A DNA stretch of 64,000 bases from Clavaria fumosa (Eukaryota > Basidiomycota > Agaricomycetes > Agaricales > Clavariaceae): the NCBI GenBank assembly GCA_951802425.1, contig OX637794.1, positions 4,154,001 through 4,218,000 of the forward strand. Reading direction: 5' to 3'. Under the pieces are notes generated by a model that saw only the letters and a list, made by a program, of their open reading frames with translations, was not told the origin of the DNA and did no database searches. Every line of letters starts with the position of its first letter. Position 1 is the first letter of the stretch. Of the stretch, positions 10,028 through 20,988 are shown piece after piece. The position numbers and the translations under genes are program-made.

Positions 10028-12068
10028 ATGCGCATCTTCGACGAAACGGAGCCGATTCTAAATCAGAACCTCTTGGACGACGCTCTGGCTCGACAGGCTG
10101 CGGAGCGGGTGCGATGTGCGTGCCTTCGGGAGGTTGCGGGCTCCAGTAAGATGTGAGGCGAGGTCGCAGGTATGAGCAAAGTGGCAGGGAACATTGTGAG
10201 CCCTAGTGAGATGAGGGGCAACATTGCGGGTGCAGAAGATCTGTTGCCCGCAGAGTTCTTAAAGGCATGGAAAAAAATCGGATCAGCGAAGGAGAACAAG
10301 GAGTGGAATGGGATGGAGCGAAAGGTGCATAATAATAATTCAGATCAGTGAAGGAGAACAAGGAGTGGAATGGGATGGAGCAGGAGGTGCGTAATAATAA
10401 TTCTTTTTTCCATCCTCATTTTCTAATCTTTAAGTTTTAGGATTGTGACAATTGTGTTGTGAAGAGCTGGCAGTGCGAGTGCAGTACTGCCGGTAAATGT
10501 CATCAATGTGCTGAAGACCACAGGAAATGCTCATGGGTCCAGGATTTCCATCGATGGTGCATCAAGAGCAAGTATGGGTGGGATGACGCGAAGATCGACG
10601 AGGCGCTGAAGCGCACAGAAGGGTTGACGATGGCAGCAGTGATGACACCGATGGTCGTGAGTCAGGTGAGGGCAAAACTCCCCACTTTACTGGTCCCGGA
10701 GACTCCAACACAGGTGGGATGTGGGAAGTGGACAAGGGCGAGGTTGCGGTCGTCAATGCCCAGTCTGTCAAAAAGGCGAATCATCAAGCTGTCATCATCG
10801 AGGGAGGTGGTGGAGAAGCAGGAGAAGGTCGCAGGGAGTACGATCCCATGAAGTGACTTGGAACAAGAGCTCGCAACGCTTCAGCAGCAAACCACGGAAC
10901 CTACAAGGAAAATTTTGTGGGTACCGAAGTTGGATAGGGAGGTGGGGTTGGAGGTGGAATTAGTGGTGGTGAGGCATGAGTTAGAGGAGGCGCAGAGAAG
11001 TGCAAAGGGTGAGTTTCAAAGCTTTTTTTTATCAATTTGTGGCTTTTTACTGAACTTGCGAGTCTGCAGGAAAAGGCAAGGAAGCCAAAGGAGTATGGGC
11101 AGAGTCGATGAGGGTGCCCGTATCGAAGAGTGTAGATATGGAGATCACAAAATTGAGGGCGTGGATAGTGGAGGTGGAGAGGGATTTTGAGGTGCTTGAG
11201 GGTGACTGGGAAGGTAAGTATTCATTTTGTTTTACCGCATCACAAACTAATTTCCTTGTTTACTCAGACCAGGAGACCAAATTGAGAGAGTCGCGCTGCA
11301 AGGTAAGGGATTTGAAGAAGGAGAAAGAGGGTAAGTCAATTTTTGTGAATGTGAAGTAAGCTAATTTTGCCCATAGAGTGGTTGGCATCAATGGGAAAGA
11401 CTCGCAAAGGATTTGAGGAAGTAAAGGAGGTAATCATGACAGTGAAAAAGGAATGGGCCAGTAAGTCGTAATTTCGCCTTGCGACATTCTAACTGATCCT
11501 CCTGTTTATCTAGATCAAAAGATTGAACTGGAGGAGGTTCAGCATAGGCTCATGGAGGCAGAGGAGTCAGAACACAGTAAGTTCTACAGTCACGAGTATG
11601 AAATAGACTAATCTGTGTTTTGTATAGGGTTGTTCGCGACTGTAGAGAAGATGGAAGGGGAGTTGTCGGCATTGAGGGAGCAGGAATGAGGCAAGTCTTC
11701 TGCAAGTTTTGTATTGTCAATGGTGAATTAAAAGTTTGTTTTTTAGAATTGCATAGCAGGTGCGCAGCGACTGTCAGCAAGCTTCGTGAGGCTCGATTTC
11801 GAGGACGATGAGGCCTCGAAACGGTCTTCTTCGCCTACGAGGATCTTTTGCTGAAATCACCGCAAGGACTCCCATCATGGGTGGAGAAGTGGGCAGAGAA
11901 GGAGCAAGGTTGCATGCAGAGGGAACTGTTGGATCTCCCAAGGGTGGACCAGTGGGGTGTGGAGTTGAAGGGTCCCGAGGTTGGAGAGGAGGAGAAGGGG
12001 GGAGAGGAGGAAAAAGTCATGAGTGTGGAAGGCAGAAGGGTCGTGAAAGGGGAAGGAAAAAGTTCATG
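10028..12068 (+). CDS. Antisense Zn2Cys6-like/coiled-coil gene of Gypsy A
   Basis: This gene runs opposite to gag-pol, between the chromodomain and the 3' LTR. A first exon probably starts at ATG 10028 and carries a helix with LDDALARQAAERVR. After an acceptor at 10438-10440 the frame encodes six cysteines in CX2CX6CX7CX2CX6C spacing (10444-10535), which fits the fungal Zn(II)2Cys6 consensus. A chain of small exons follows, separated by clean GT-AG introns in phase 1: donors near 11011, 11215, 11331, 11461 and 11577, acceptors near 11070, 11266, 11379, 11514 and 11627. All encode charged heptad-like helices (for example LEEVQHRLMEAEESEH). A TGA at about 11687 and a frame change at 11810-11850 break the 3' end. 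The last frame (11848-12069) is Glu/Lys-rich. A nuclear, DNA-binding role is inference only. The same cysteine spacing occurs in the antisense gene of Gypsy C. Confidence 0.7.
10278..10403 (+). repeat. ~62-bp direct repeat, two copies
   Basis: GGAGAACAAGGAGTGGAATG with its flanks, ending in AATAATAATTC, occurs twice in tandem in the probable first intron of the antisense gene of Gypsy A. Confidence 0.8.
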
Positions 12069-12175
12069 ACCAGTAGATAAAAATTTTTCTTGTTGTGTTT
12101 TTATTGTGTATATATATTGCTGTGAAGTCTGAAGTGAGGAAATGAAACGAAGACAAAAATAAGGCAAGGAAAAAT

Positions 12176-13430
12176 TATTGAGTTGTGCGGGTTGCATGAG
12201 GCTTGTCCGGGTAGGTTGCATGGAAATCTTCTAAGAGTTCCTTTGAGCCGGTGAGTGATTCGATGGGCTCCCAGGTGTCGTCCTTGGGTCTGTAACCTTC
12301 CCAACATACAAGGTAAAGCACTTTCCTACCCCTCCTTTGAGAATCTAGTATGTTGGCGACTCCGTAGTGTTGTTTGCTGTCAACCTCGATAGGGGGTGGT
12401 GGTTGCTGTTGTCACTGGGGGAAGGTGTCGTCATAGACCTTCTCGAGTAATGAAACATGGAAGACATCATGAATTCCTTGCATTGATTTTGGAAGCTGGA
12501 GGCGATAGGCATGAGTCGAGACTTTTGCGAGTATAGGGAAAGGTCCGGCTCATTTAGAATCCAGCTTCTTCATCAGCCTCTTCATCTTCACATTTTGCAA
12601 ATCTAACTAGTGTTGCCACAGCTATGACTAGTAGCTGACTAATAGCCATAGCCTTAGCTGATTGTAGCTGTAGCCTAGCTGGCAATCAGCTATGGCTACA
12701 AAGCAGCTATGACTATGGCTATTGATATTTCCATAGCTGATAGCTGCAGCTAAGCTATGGCTAGGTTTGATGTAAAGTTTCAAGGAAATAAGTTGAGAAT
12801 AGCACTTTATCTTTCAAATATTTCACTGTTAAATGCTCTATTATCTTGTTAGCCATGTTGTAACTCACCTTTTTATCCCTGCTGTGCTGACTTTATCATT
12901 CTTAGACTTGTTGCATATGAACCAGCTTATAAACTGACAGTGACAGTGGTTGTAACTGGTGATAGTAGTGGCATTGCATTATTAGTCAAAGTGGCAGTAC
13001 CACAGTGTCATGACCACCAGGGCATTACAGCAGTGAGAATGAACACATAATTATAATATAAGAGTTGGCAGCTAAGCCATGACTATAGTCAGCTAAACTC
13101 ACCAGCTGCAGCTATGACTACAGCTAAGACAAATTGAGACCAGCTAGAGTAGTCACGAGCTGCAGCTGGTCTAGCTGGCTCGTGACTAGTCTAGCTGTGG
13201 CAACACTAAATCTAACCACACTTTTGTCCCGTCCTTCCAATCCGGCGTAATCTCTTTTTTCCTGTCCATGAAGCATGAGTAGGCTTCATTCGCGACCTTG
13301 AGTTGATCTTGTAGGTGCTGATGGAGTGTCTTGAGATCAGTTGCAACCATGTGGGCCTCATGCATGGGTATCCCTTCAAGGGAAATTGTGAGTCTTGGGT
13401 GGTATCCCTTGTTTGCGAAGAATGGGGAGA
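12176..13430 (-). pseudogene. Gypsy A integrase C-terminus and chromodomain (interrupted)
   Basis: The minus strand first encodes the post-catalytic integrase region (FFANKGYHPRL motif near 13410-13430, then a GTKVWLDL-type strand near 13212). After the MITE at 12608-13208 it continues through a basic KLDSK-AGPFPIL region and a chromodomain (YLVCWEGY, DDTWEPIESL) near 12190-12340. Chromodomains tether integrases to modified histones in chromoviruses. The upstream, catalytic part lies at 21241 onward because Gypsy B inserted exactly here. Confidence 0.88.
12608..13208. mobile_element. hAT-type MITE, family 3 (601 bp)
   Basis: Inverted ends TAGTGTTGCCACAGCTA occur at both termini and are flanked by perfect 8-bp duplications AATCTAAC (12600-12607 and 13209-13216). 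The interior repeats AGCTATGACTA/TAGCTG words near both ends and is A/T-rich and non-coding in the middle. It interrupts the Gypsy A integrase/chromodomain frame. Confidence 0.95.
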
Positions 13431-13434
13431 CACC

Positions 13435-13685
13435 TATCAGACTGGGTCTCACACAACTTAAGCATAAGGTCATGACAACAATACTAAGATAAGGGGAAAA
13501 GAGTACAAAAAGGGAAACAATGAAGTACTTATAGCGAGAGCCCCAGCACTTGCCAATGTTCCCACGCTCGGACCCCTTACGATTATGTAATCTGACCACA
13601 GCCACAGGTCATGTGACCTTCCAACAACCCTCCCCAGTTTCTCCATAACTCCTCTTTGGGATGGCTTATGTAAGCAATCCTAACA
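13435..13685 (-). repeat. Gypsy B 3' LTR
   Basis: On the minus strand it starts TGTTAGGATTGC and ends CAGTCTGATA. It matches 20989-21235 except for a replaced block in the middle, and also the solo LTR at 51744-52038. The termini are TG...TA rather than TG...CA, fixed by perfect target duplications at two independent sites. Confidence 0.93.
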
Positions 13686-13696
13686 TCACCCCCCTC

Positions 13697-14239
13697 TTAA
13701 GGCTGGGCATCCTGACCAGCTAGCTTGGCCTTGTCAGGGTGGGAGAGGAAGAAGTCCTGGAGAAGCAACATTACATTAGTGAGGTTCCTACAGGGCTCCC
13801 AAGTGTTTTCCTCCACTGGATATCCCAACCACTTCACCAAGTACTTCACCCCACGCCCCACCTTCTTAACATCAAGGATCACCTCCACATCATACTCCAG
13901 GTGGTCATCATCAATTGTAGGGGGTGGAGGGGGAGGCAGGTTCTGTGAAGGGAAGGAAGGGGGATGGTATGGTGTCAACAGCAACTCATTGAAGACTCGA
14001 TGGATGCACCAGGCCCGAGGGAGCTTGAGGCGATACCCAGCAGGTCCCACCTTCTCCTCAACTGCAAAGGGGCCTGCTCTCTTGTTGTCAAGCTTTTTAG
14101 AGGGCCGGTCCATCTTCAGGTTTCTAGTATCCAGCCAGACCAGATCTCCCTCAGAGTACTCCTGACTTGGGCATTTCCCCTTATTGTAGCTCTTCTTCAT
14201 TGCTGCCACCGCTTTCCCCATCGCCTCCTTGGCTGCTCT
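13697..14239 (-). pseudogene. Gypsy B integrase C-terminus and chromodomain
   Basis: This frame continues the integrase after one TGA at about 14240. It encodes the basic linker (YSEGDLVWLDTRNLK, KLDNKRAGPF), a proline run, then a chromodomain with YLVKWLGYP and ENTWEPCRNL, ending about 12 bases before the 3' LTR. The domain order is typical of chromoviruses. Confidence 0.92.
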
Positions 14240-15024
14240 TCAGGACTCTGTGAGCTTAGCCATCCACTTGTCCACTGCCGGGTTCACCTCAGAGGGTGGG
14301 CGGAGTCCCCCATTCCATGGGTGCTGGCCATAGTCGAGGAAGAAAGGTGTCTGTCCTGTCATGGAGTGCTCATGATTGTTAAGAGCAAACTCAGCAGTTG
14401 ACAACCACTCAGCCCAATCATCCTGGAGGTGGTCCACATAGGCCCGGAGATAGATCTCCATCTCCTGATTCGCCTGCTCCGTCTGCCCATCAGTCTGTGG
14501 GTGGAAGGCCGTACTTGGATTTGCCTTTACCCGGATCATGGAGTAGAACTCCTTCATGAAGTGGGACACAAACTGGGAGCCCTGGTCACTCACAACCTTG
14601 TGAGGGACTCCATGGTCACGAAACACTTGATCCCGGAGGAGATGCACTGCTCCAAGTCCCATGAGGTCAAGCCTGATCGCTTCGAGCAGTGTCCGTTTTG
14701 TGAACTTGTTGACGATGACAAGGATGGCATTATGTCCACGGGAGAGGGGGAGGGGACCAACGATGTCCCATGAGATCACCAACCAGGGACCATTGGAAAC
14801 TGGATGAGGGTGCAGTGGGGCAGCACACTTGGTACGGTCAGGCTTTGTCCTCTGGCATGTCTCACACCCCTGGGCATACCGATCCACATCCTTCACCATG
14901 TCTGGCCACCAATAACCCTTCACCAGTGCTGCTCTCAACTTCTGGGGTCCAGGGTGTCCAGCAGCAGGGAGGTCATGCTCAAACTTGAGGACAGCCTCAC
15001 AAGCTCCTAGGGGGACCCAAGTGA
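14240..15024 (-). pseudogene. Gypsy B integrase core
   Basis: It contains the C-terminal half of the HHCC zinc-binding motif (CETCQRTK) and the catalytic DDE triad: the Asp in SWDIVGPLP, the Asp in VVSDQGSQF and the Glu in GQTEQANQEMEIYL. The N-terminal part, up to the stop at about 15055, carries AGHPGP-type residues. A TGA (probably from CGA) ends the frame at 14240 before the C-terminal region, so the polyprotein is broken. Confidence 0.93.
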
Positions 15025-15055
15025 CTATCCCCTTTTGCCAGAGTCCAGCATGATT

Positions 15056-15787
15056 TCACGTCCACTTGTCATCAAGCTCCTCTGGCTTCTGTATGTGTAC
15101 TGTGCTATTTTTCTGGAGTAGCATCTCCATTTCCGATGTGAACGACACACAGACTTCCGTTTCCAGGAAAACCTGCACCGGTGCATCCTCCTCCACCATC
15201 TCTCCATAGTCCAGTCTCCAGGAGAGTGCATCTGCCTTCGTATTCGACTTGCCAGTGCAATACTTTATCTCAAAGTCAAAGCACTGGAGCTCTCCAACCC
15301 AATGGACCTGCCTCGGTTTCAACTTCTGGGGCTTCCAGAAGTACTGGAGGTTTGCATGGTCCATCCAGATCTCAATTATCTCATCTGCTCCAATGAGGTA
15401 TGTCCGCCACTCACCAAGTGCCTGAATCACAGCCAAGAACTCCTTGTCATACACATCGTAGTTCTTCTCAGCTGCAGTGAGGGCCTTGGAGATATAGTCA
15501 ACAACTCTCCAGGTTCCATCTGTCTGCTGCTGCGAGAGCACTCCACCAGTCACCAGGTTACTCGCATCTGTCTCTACCTTCCATCTCCCTTTGTCCTGAG
15601 GCAGAGCCAAGACCAGGGCCGATACAAGTGCCTGATGGAGATCTCGGAAAGCTGCTTCCTCCTCCTCCTCCCATTTCCATGGAACATTCCCAGTCAGCCG
15701 GAAGAGTGGCTTTGCCCAGGCAGAAAGGTTCGGGATGTGCCAACGGAGGTAGTTTAGCATCCCATTAAACCTCTGGACCTCCTTCAC
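15056..15787 (-). pseudogene. Gypsy B RT thumb and RNase H
   Basis: It encodes the RT connection (FNGMLNYLRWHIPNLSAWAKPLFRL) followed by an RNase H domain: VETDASNLVTGGVLSQ near the first catalytic Asp, YDVYDKEFLAVIQALGEWR with the Glu, and WMDHANLQYF. GKSNTKADALSW closes the domain. TGA codons, both plausibly from CGA, delimit the frame on each side. Confidence 0.92.
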
Positions 15788-15796
15788 ATTTCTCAG

Positions 15797-17132
15797 TCAT
15801 GGCCAGTTACGGATCGCCACACCTTTGGCTGGGTCATGCTCCAGACGGTTGTGGGAGATCTTCATCCCCAGGAAGAAGATCTCACTCTTCTTGAACTCAC
15901 ACTTGCTGAGTCTGAGACACAGCCCATTCTCCCCAAACTTCCTCAAGACCCGATTAGGGATCTGCATGGGTAATCCATGGATACTTTTGGGCATATCTGT
16001 ACTTGTACTCAAAAAAATCTGTACTCATGTATCCATGGGTCTGGATCCATTCCCACGGATCCACAATCCATGAGTATGGATTTCACATGGATTTACTCAT
16101 GATTTACCCATGGATCTACTTCAAATTGTGCTACAAGGCATTCCACCTGTCCCCTAAGAAATCCTCACCATCCACAACATCAGGCATCTTCACTGCTGCA
16201 TTCAGATCTTCATTCCTGACAAGGTTAAGCTTACTCCAATACCCAAGACACAACAGAGCATGAGTCAACTGAACAGAGAGGTGACTGTGCATGTGGCTCA
16301 GTAAGAGCCTGCCTCTGCTGAATCCATGGATCCATGGATACCAAATTTGGTATCCGTACTTGTATCCGTGGGTATCTGTATCTGTGATCCGCACGGATTA
16401 GCCATATCCATGCAGATGCCTAGACCTGATCCATCCAATACCGGTGTGTAGCCAAATCCTCTGCAAACACTATAACATCATCAACATAGGCATGGACATG
16501 CCCTCCTGCAATCTCTTCCCTCAACACATGGTTCATGAAGCGCTGGAAGGTTGCAGGTGCATTCTGCAGCCCAAACCACATAACTGCTGGTTCAAAGGGT
16601 CCACGAGGTGTTAGGAAAGCACAGCGGTGCTGGTGTTCTGGCCAGACCTGCATCGATGGGAAACCTCCCTTTGCATCAATCTTGGAATAGATGGTTGCCC
16701 CTTTAACACATCCACAGTGTCTCAGATGAGGGGGAGGGGGTACTTGTCTTTGATTAGATGCGAGTTCAGCCTAGAATAGTTGATAATTGGCTGCAGCTTG
16801 TCCTTCTTGCGTTTGAAGAAGAAGGGGCTCACGTATGGGGATTTCAAAGGTCGGATTCATCCAGAGGCCAGCTGCTCATCCACCCAGCGATTCATCTCCA
16901 CCATCTCTTCTTGCATTAGAGAGTATAGCTTAGAGGAGAGGTGTCCAGGGTCTGTTTTAAACTCAATTTTAATATCAAAGTCTGGGCAGGAGTGGGGAAG
17001 TTCATCCCACTTCGCTTCACTAAAAACTGAAGGGTAGCAGCTGGGCCAATCAGGGGTAGGGCCAGAGTTGGGAAAACAGGTGTCCGGAATACTCGTGGAT
17101 GCAAGGGTACTTGTTTTTGGGGGTGCAGGCAC
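15797..17132 (-). pseudogene. Gypsy B reverse transcriptase, split by a MITE
   Basis: The upstream part (16857-17132) holds the RT leader, and a shifted frame around 16690-16856 carries PYVSPFFFKRKK and INYSRLN. At 16420-16653 are FLTPRGPFEPAVMWFGLQNAPATFQRFMNHV and the catalytic YVDD box. Downstream of the MITE (15955-16422) the frame resumes with the SKCEF...IFFLG region. RT copies the element's RNA into cDNA. The 8-bp duplication of the MITE lies within the codons joining the two halves. Confidence 0.9.
15955..16422. mobile_element. hAT-type MITE, family 2 (468 bp)
   Basis: The termini are TAGGGATCTGCATGG on the left and TAGGCATCTGCATGG on the right complement. Flanks GACCCGAT (15947-15954) and GACCTGAT (16423-16430) form an 8-bp duplication with one C/T change. 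The interior is rich in ATCCATGGAT palindromes near both ends. It interrupts the Gypsy B RT. Confidence 0.9.
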
Positions 17133-17224
17133 TATGGACCCAATAGCAGGTTGATATCACCATCTGGTCAGATGATTTATGACTTTCACCCAAAAAACAG
17201 GTGATGGGTGATTTTGGAATTAAG

Positions 17225-18125
17225 GGATATTGAGCTGGAGGATATTAAGTGATACAACACACCCATCAATTTGAGTGATATTAAACTGGAGAATATTGAG
17301 TGATACAATACACCCCTTGATTTGGGTGATATTAAACTGAAGGATTGAGTGATACAAAACACCTTCAATTTGAGTAATATTAAGCTGGAGGATATTGAGT
17401 GATACAATACACCTCTCAATTTGAGTGATATTAAGCTGGAGGATATTGAGTGATACAATACACCTCTCAATTTGAGTGATATTAGACTGGAGGATATTGA
17501 GTGATATGAAACACCCCCTTGATTTGAGTGATACAATACACCTCCTTGATTTGGGTGACATTAAGCTGGAGGATATTGAGTGATACAACACACCCATCAA
17601 TTTGAGTGATATTAAACTGGAGAATATTGAGTGATACAAAACACCTCTCAATGTGAGTGATATTAAGCTGGAGGATATTGAGTGATATAATACACCTCTC
17701 AATTTGAGTGGTATTAAGCTGTGTGATATAATCCACCTCTCAATTTGAGTGGTATTAGACTGGAGGATATTGAGTGATAGAAAACACCCCCTTGATTTGG
17801 GTGATATGAAGCCAGAGGATATTGAGTGATATTAGACTGGAAGGTATTGAGTGATACAATACACCCCCTTAAGCTGGAGGATATTGAGTGATACAAAATG
17901 CCCCCTTGATTTGGGTGATATTAGACTGGAGGATATTGAGTGATACAATACACCTCCTTGATTTAGGTGATATTAACCTGGAGGATATTGAGTGACACAA
18001 TACACCCCTCAATTTGAGTGATTAAACTGGAGGACTTTGAGTGATACAATACAACCCTCAATTTAAGTGATATTAAACTGGAGGATATCGAGTGATACAC
18101 CTCTCAATTTGAGTGACATTAAGCC
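17225..18125 (-). repeat. ~51-bp minisatellite, about 17 copies
   Basis: Units contain GTGATATTAAGCTGGAGGAT, ATTGAGTGATACAATACACC and CTCAATTTGA, with indels. The open frames spanning it on the minus strand (Ser/Leu/Ile periodic peptides) are products of the repeat rather than genes. Confidence 0.92.
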
Positions 18126-18146
18126 ACAAAATCTTATTGTCTAGAT

Positions 18147-18232
18147 GGGGACTGTAGTGTAATGGGTAACACAGCAGTTATGGGTTGAGTCCAATTTCAT
18201 GAGCACTTGGGTTCAACTCCCACTGAGTGCAT
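18147..18232 (+). ncRNA. tRNA-like segment with pol III A and B boxes (possible SINE head)
   Basis: TAGTGTAATGGG (18155-18166) fits the A box and GGTTCAACTCC (18210-18220) fits the B box with one change (CG to CA). The spacing is 43 bases. A D-arm-like GTGT/ACAC stem and a T-arm-like TGGG/CCCA stem extended by GCACT/AGTGC can be drawn. No acceptor stem pairs, so a functional tRNA is unlikely. Confidence 0.5.
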
Positions 18233-18779
18233 AATTTACAGGCTAAAAAAATATAGTTAGAATCACTTGAAGTATGTAGAAGCCACCTAAAATATCAAGT
18301 TAAAATGTGCTTGGTAGCAGTGATATTCACCTGGGGAGCAACAGGTGAATTTACTCATATATGTGCCAAAAATAACCCATTTCATTTGCCTGATTATCAA
18401 CCAATACAGTTTCCAGATATCATCAACAAATTAATTTGTGCAATTTCTTGAGGTGAAAAACACCCAAGATTATGGCTAAGATGACCCAAAAACTAACATG
18501 AAATTCACCTATTAGACCAGCTTAAAAGGCACTTGTGATGGAGTGAAATTCACCTATTATAGATCAGTTTAAAATACACTTGTGTTGTAGTATTATTCAC
18601 CCAGAGGACAGCAGGTGAATTCGGTCATATATGTGGTGAAAATCACCCAAAATCACCCATTCATCTAACCAATAAAGGCCTGATTATCAACTAGTCCTGG
18701 TGATTTTCACTTAGGAAACCATTGCTATTCACCACATTTCAGGGTTATTCTTGTGGTGATTTTCACCCAGTTTGGGGCC

Positions 18780-20157
18780 TACAGTGAGGGGCTTGTGGGG
18801 ATGGGGAACACTGTGGGGGGCAGCAGGTAAGGCTCAGCTCTGCCTTCTTCCAGTTGATGTCAGGGTTGTGTTGCTTGAGCCAGTCATGCCCAAGGATGAC
18901 CTTGTGGGATTAGATCTTTCCCAGCAGGAAATGGACCCATTCATGATGGTCACCCACCTTCACCAGCAGCTCAATTCCAAACTGGATTTTACCCTCTCTG
19001 TTCTGTGACCCATCCATGTTGTACATCATGATTGGGTTCAGCAAGGGAGATGGCTCCAGGCCAACTCTTTTCACCCACTCCAAATCCATGAAACAGTTGG
19101 TGCATCCTGAGTCAACAAGGGCCTTCATCGTAGCCCACTTGCCAGTGCTGAGGGCCTCCAAGTGCACCTGGATGGCTAGCTTTCGTGGCACACATTTCTC
19201 CACCTCTGGCTGCACCTTGGTTGGGTGCTCTGCCAGTCTCACTTCCTCTTTCACCTCAGCCCCAATTTGGGTATGTCTCCGCTGCAAGATAGTATACTTC
19301 GGTATACTTGCTGCAGGCACAGGGATGGAATGGGGGCTGGAACAACTCTTCTCTCCAGCCAGAGTCCTCCTTTCTCTCTCAAGTGGCTCCAGTTTTGCTT
19401 GGAGCAATGCAATCTCTCTCTGGTAATCCTCCATTGTTCGGGGGGTACCTGGCACTCCACAGGTTTGGGCTCTTGGGACCTGCAGATGCATGTCGGGCAG
19501 GGGGCAGAAACGGACAGCATGCCCAATCTGGTGGCATCGGAAACAACATCTCTCATCAGCAGAGGCACATCCACAGCCCATGGCCACATTCAGAGGGCGT
19601 GAGAGGGTCGCGGCAGGTCGCGAAAAGGTTGCGGTGGGTTGCATGGGGGTTGCGAAAGGTCGCACAGGGGTCGCAATGGGTCGTGGTGTCCATTCCATGA
19701 CTATCGCATCAAATCGCCTTTGCTGGGCATCCAGTCTTTCTGCCAGCACTTTCTATTCTCCATAAGTCTCTGGCATCGGGGAGACACCATAAATCCTCTC
19801 CACCAACCTCCTACTCAGGTTCAACTCCAGCCAATGGACCAGGATTCCTGAGTCCTTTTCTGCACTCAACTCCACCCATCGGAACAGCGTCTTGAATCTC
19901 GCAAAGAACTCTGGTGCCATCGTGGCACTTTGTTTCAACCCTGCAATATTGGCAAGGGCAGTCGCATGGTTGTTCAGGTCATCGAATGCTCCCTTCATCT
20001 CCTCCACAAACTCTGCCCAGGTTCCGGCCTTGCCACTACCCAGGATCTCTTCCACCTTCATATTCGCCCATTCTGCAGCAAATCCATCTCCAACAATTTT
20101 GCTCAGAGCAAAGAGGACCTTCACCAGGTCCACAGCATGGGCAGTTGGGTTTGCCAT
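18780..20157 (-). pseudogene. Gypsy B gag and aspartic protease
   Basis: Gag begins at 20157 with a helical capsid-like region. A TAG at about 19751 separates it from the nucleocapsid part, which carries a CCHC knuckle (CFRCHQIGHAVRFC) near 19520-19560 and a coiled coil (REIALLQAKLEPLERERRTL). In the same frame follows the retropepsin-like protease with the catalytic ALVDSGCTNCFMD at about 19090-19130. After a stop at 18910 the protease C-terminus (GHDWLKQHNPDI-type) continues in a shifted frame to about 18780. Confidence 0.88.
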
Positions 20158-20229
20158 AAACAGGAGGTGAAGGGATCAGAGGAACGTACAGCAGTTCCTT
20201 TTCTGCCCATCAAAGGGGGCAACAGCTAG

Positions 20230-20988
20230 GTCCAGCATTCTATAGCACTGTAAAATAAAATTCCGGGCCTTCGGCACTCAGGATTTCTTCGATCTCTTAA
20301 CAGTCCTGTCCTCTCAGGCTGCTCTTCTAGTACTTATGTACCTATAGAACTCTTATTCTATGAAACTATTGCTAGTGTGGGGCCCACCTGGGAGTCAAGT
20401 GTCTGTGGCAAAAAGGGAATCCAGTCAAATTATAGTCAAGTGTCTGCAGCAAAAAGGGAATTTAGTCAAGTAGCTCGACTATCACTTGACTATCACATGG
20501 CTGAATTAGTCCAGTGGAAGTCAATTGATAGTCAAGCATCAGAGGGGCAACTTGACTAAATGTGCTTTTTGCTGCAGTCACCTGACTTTTCCCACAATCA
20601 CTTGACTTTCCTTTTTTACAGAGGGTCACAGAGCAAGGGCCCTGTCCACTGGACCAGGAAACTACAGAAAGACTATGTAGAGGGCCTTTCCTTGCCCTGT
20701 ACACTACACGATTCACTGGGAGAGGTATGGTGGCTGTAAAATAAAGTTCCGGGCCTTGGGCACTTGGTATCACTTGGGGAGAGTCACAGTAGACTTCCTC
20801 CAGGTCTGGTCACATGTATCTACACACAGTAAAAATTTCGCGTGGTTCTGTTACACACTGCAGGCAGGGTAAAGAAGAAGAGGATGATAGGGGCTGAGCT
20901 GTGACAACATGTCACAGTTTGAGATTAAGGGTCCAGGCTAGCCAGGTTAGGACACAGGGCTAGGGTGGACAGGTGGATCTTAGTATTA
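20230..20988. other. Gypsy B leader with an inverted-repeat-rich island
   Basis: This is non-coding sequence between the gag start and the 5' LTR. A block containing TTCCGGGCCTT appears twice as a direct repeat (about 20251-20278 and 20735-20763). Between them, 20393-20607 is full of AGTCAAGTG and its complement, with GCAAAAAGGGAAT on one side and an inverted partner GTGCTTTTTGCTGCAG on the other. This resembles a small MITE without a clear TSD. Confidence 0.5.

Larger units (their letters stand above)
17180..18765. mobile_element. Insertion of unclear type in Gypsy B
   Basis: Between the RT leader and the protease of Gypsy B lie about 1.6 kb with no pol homology. Near-direct copies of a TTTCACCCA block occur at both edges (about 17187 and 18758). 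Inside are a 51-bp minisatellite, a tRNA-like segment and many TGGGTGAA/TTCACC words. No clean TIR or target duplication was found, so the type is open (MITE, SINE-bearing segment or Helitron fragment). Confidence 0.5.

Noticed and set aside
17186..17896. Overlapping minus-strand frames of 60-160 codons
   Set aside because: They are periodic Ser/Leu/Ile peptides made by the 51-bp minisatellite read in several frames, with no start context or motif.
18147..18232. Functional tRNA gene
   Set aside because: The A and B boxes are present but the 5' and 3' ends do not pair into an acceptor stem, and no convincing anticodon arm forms.
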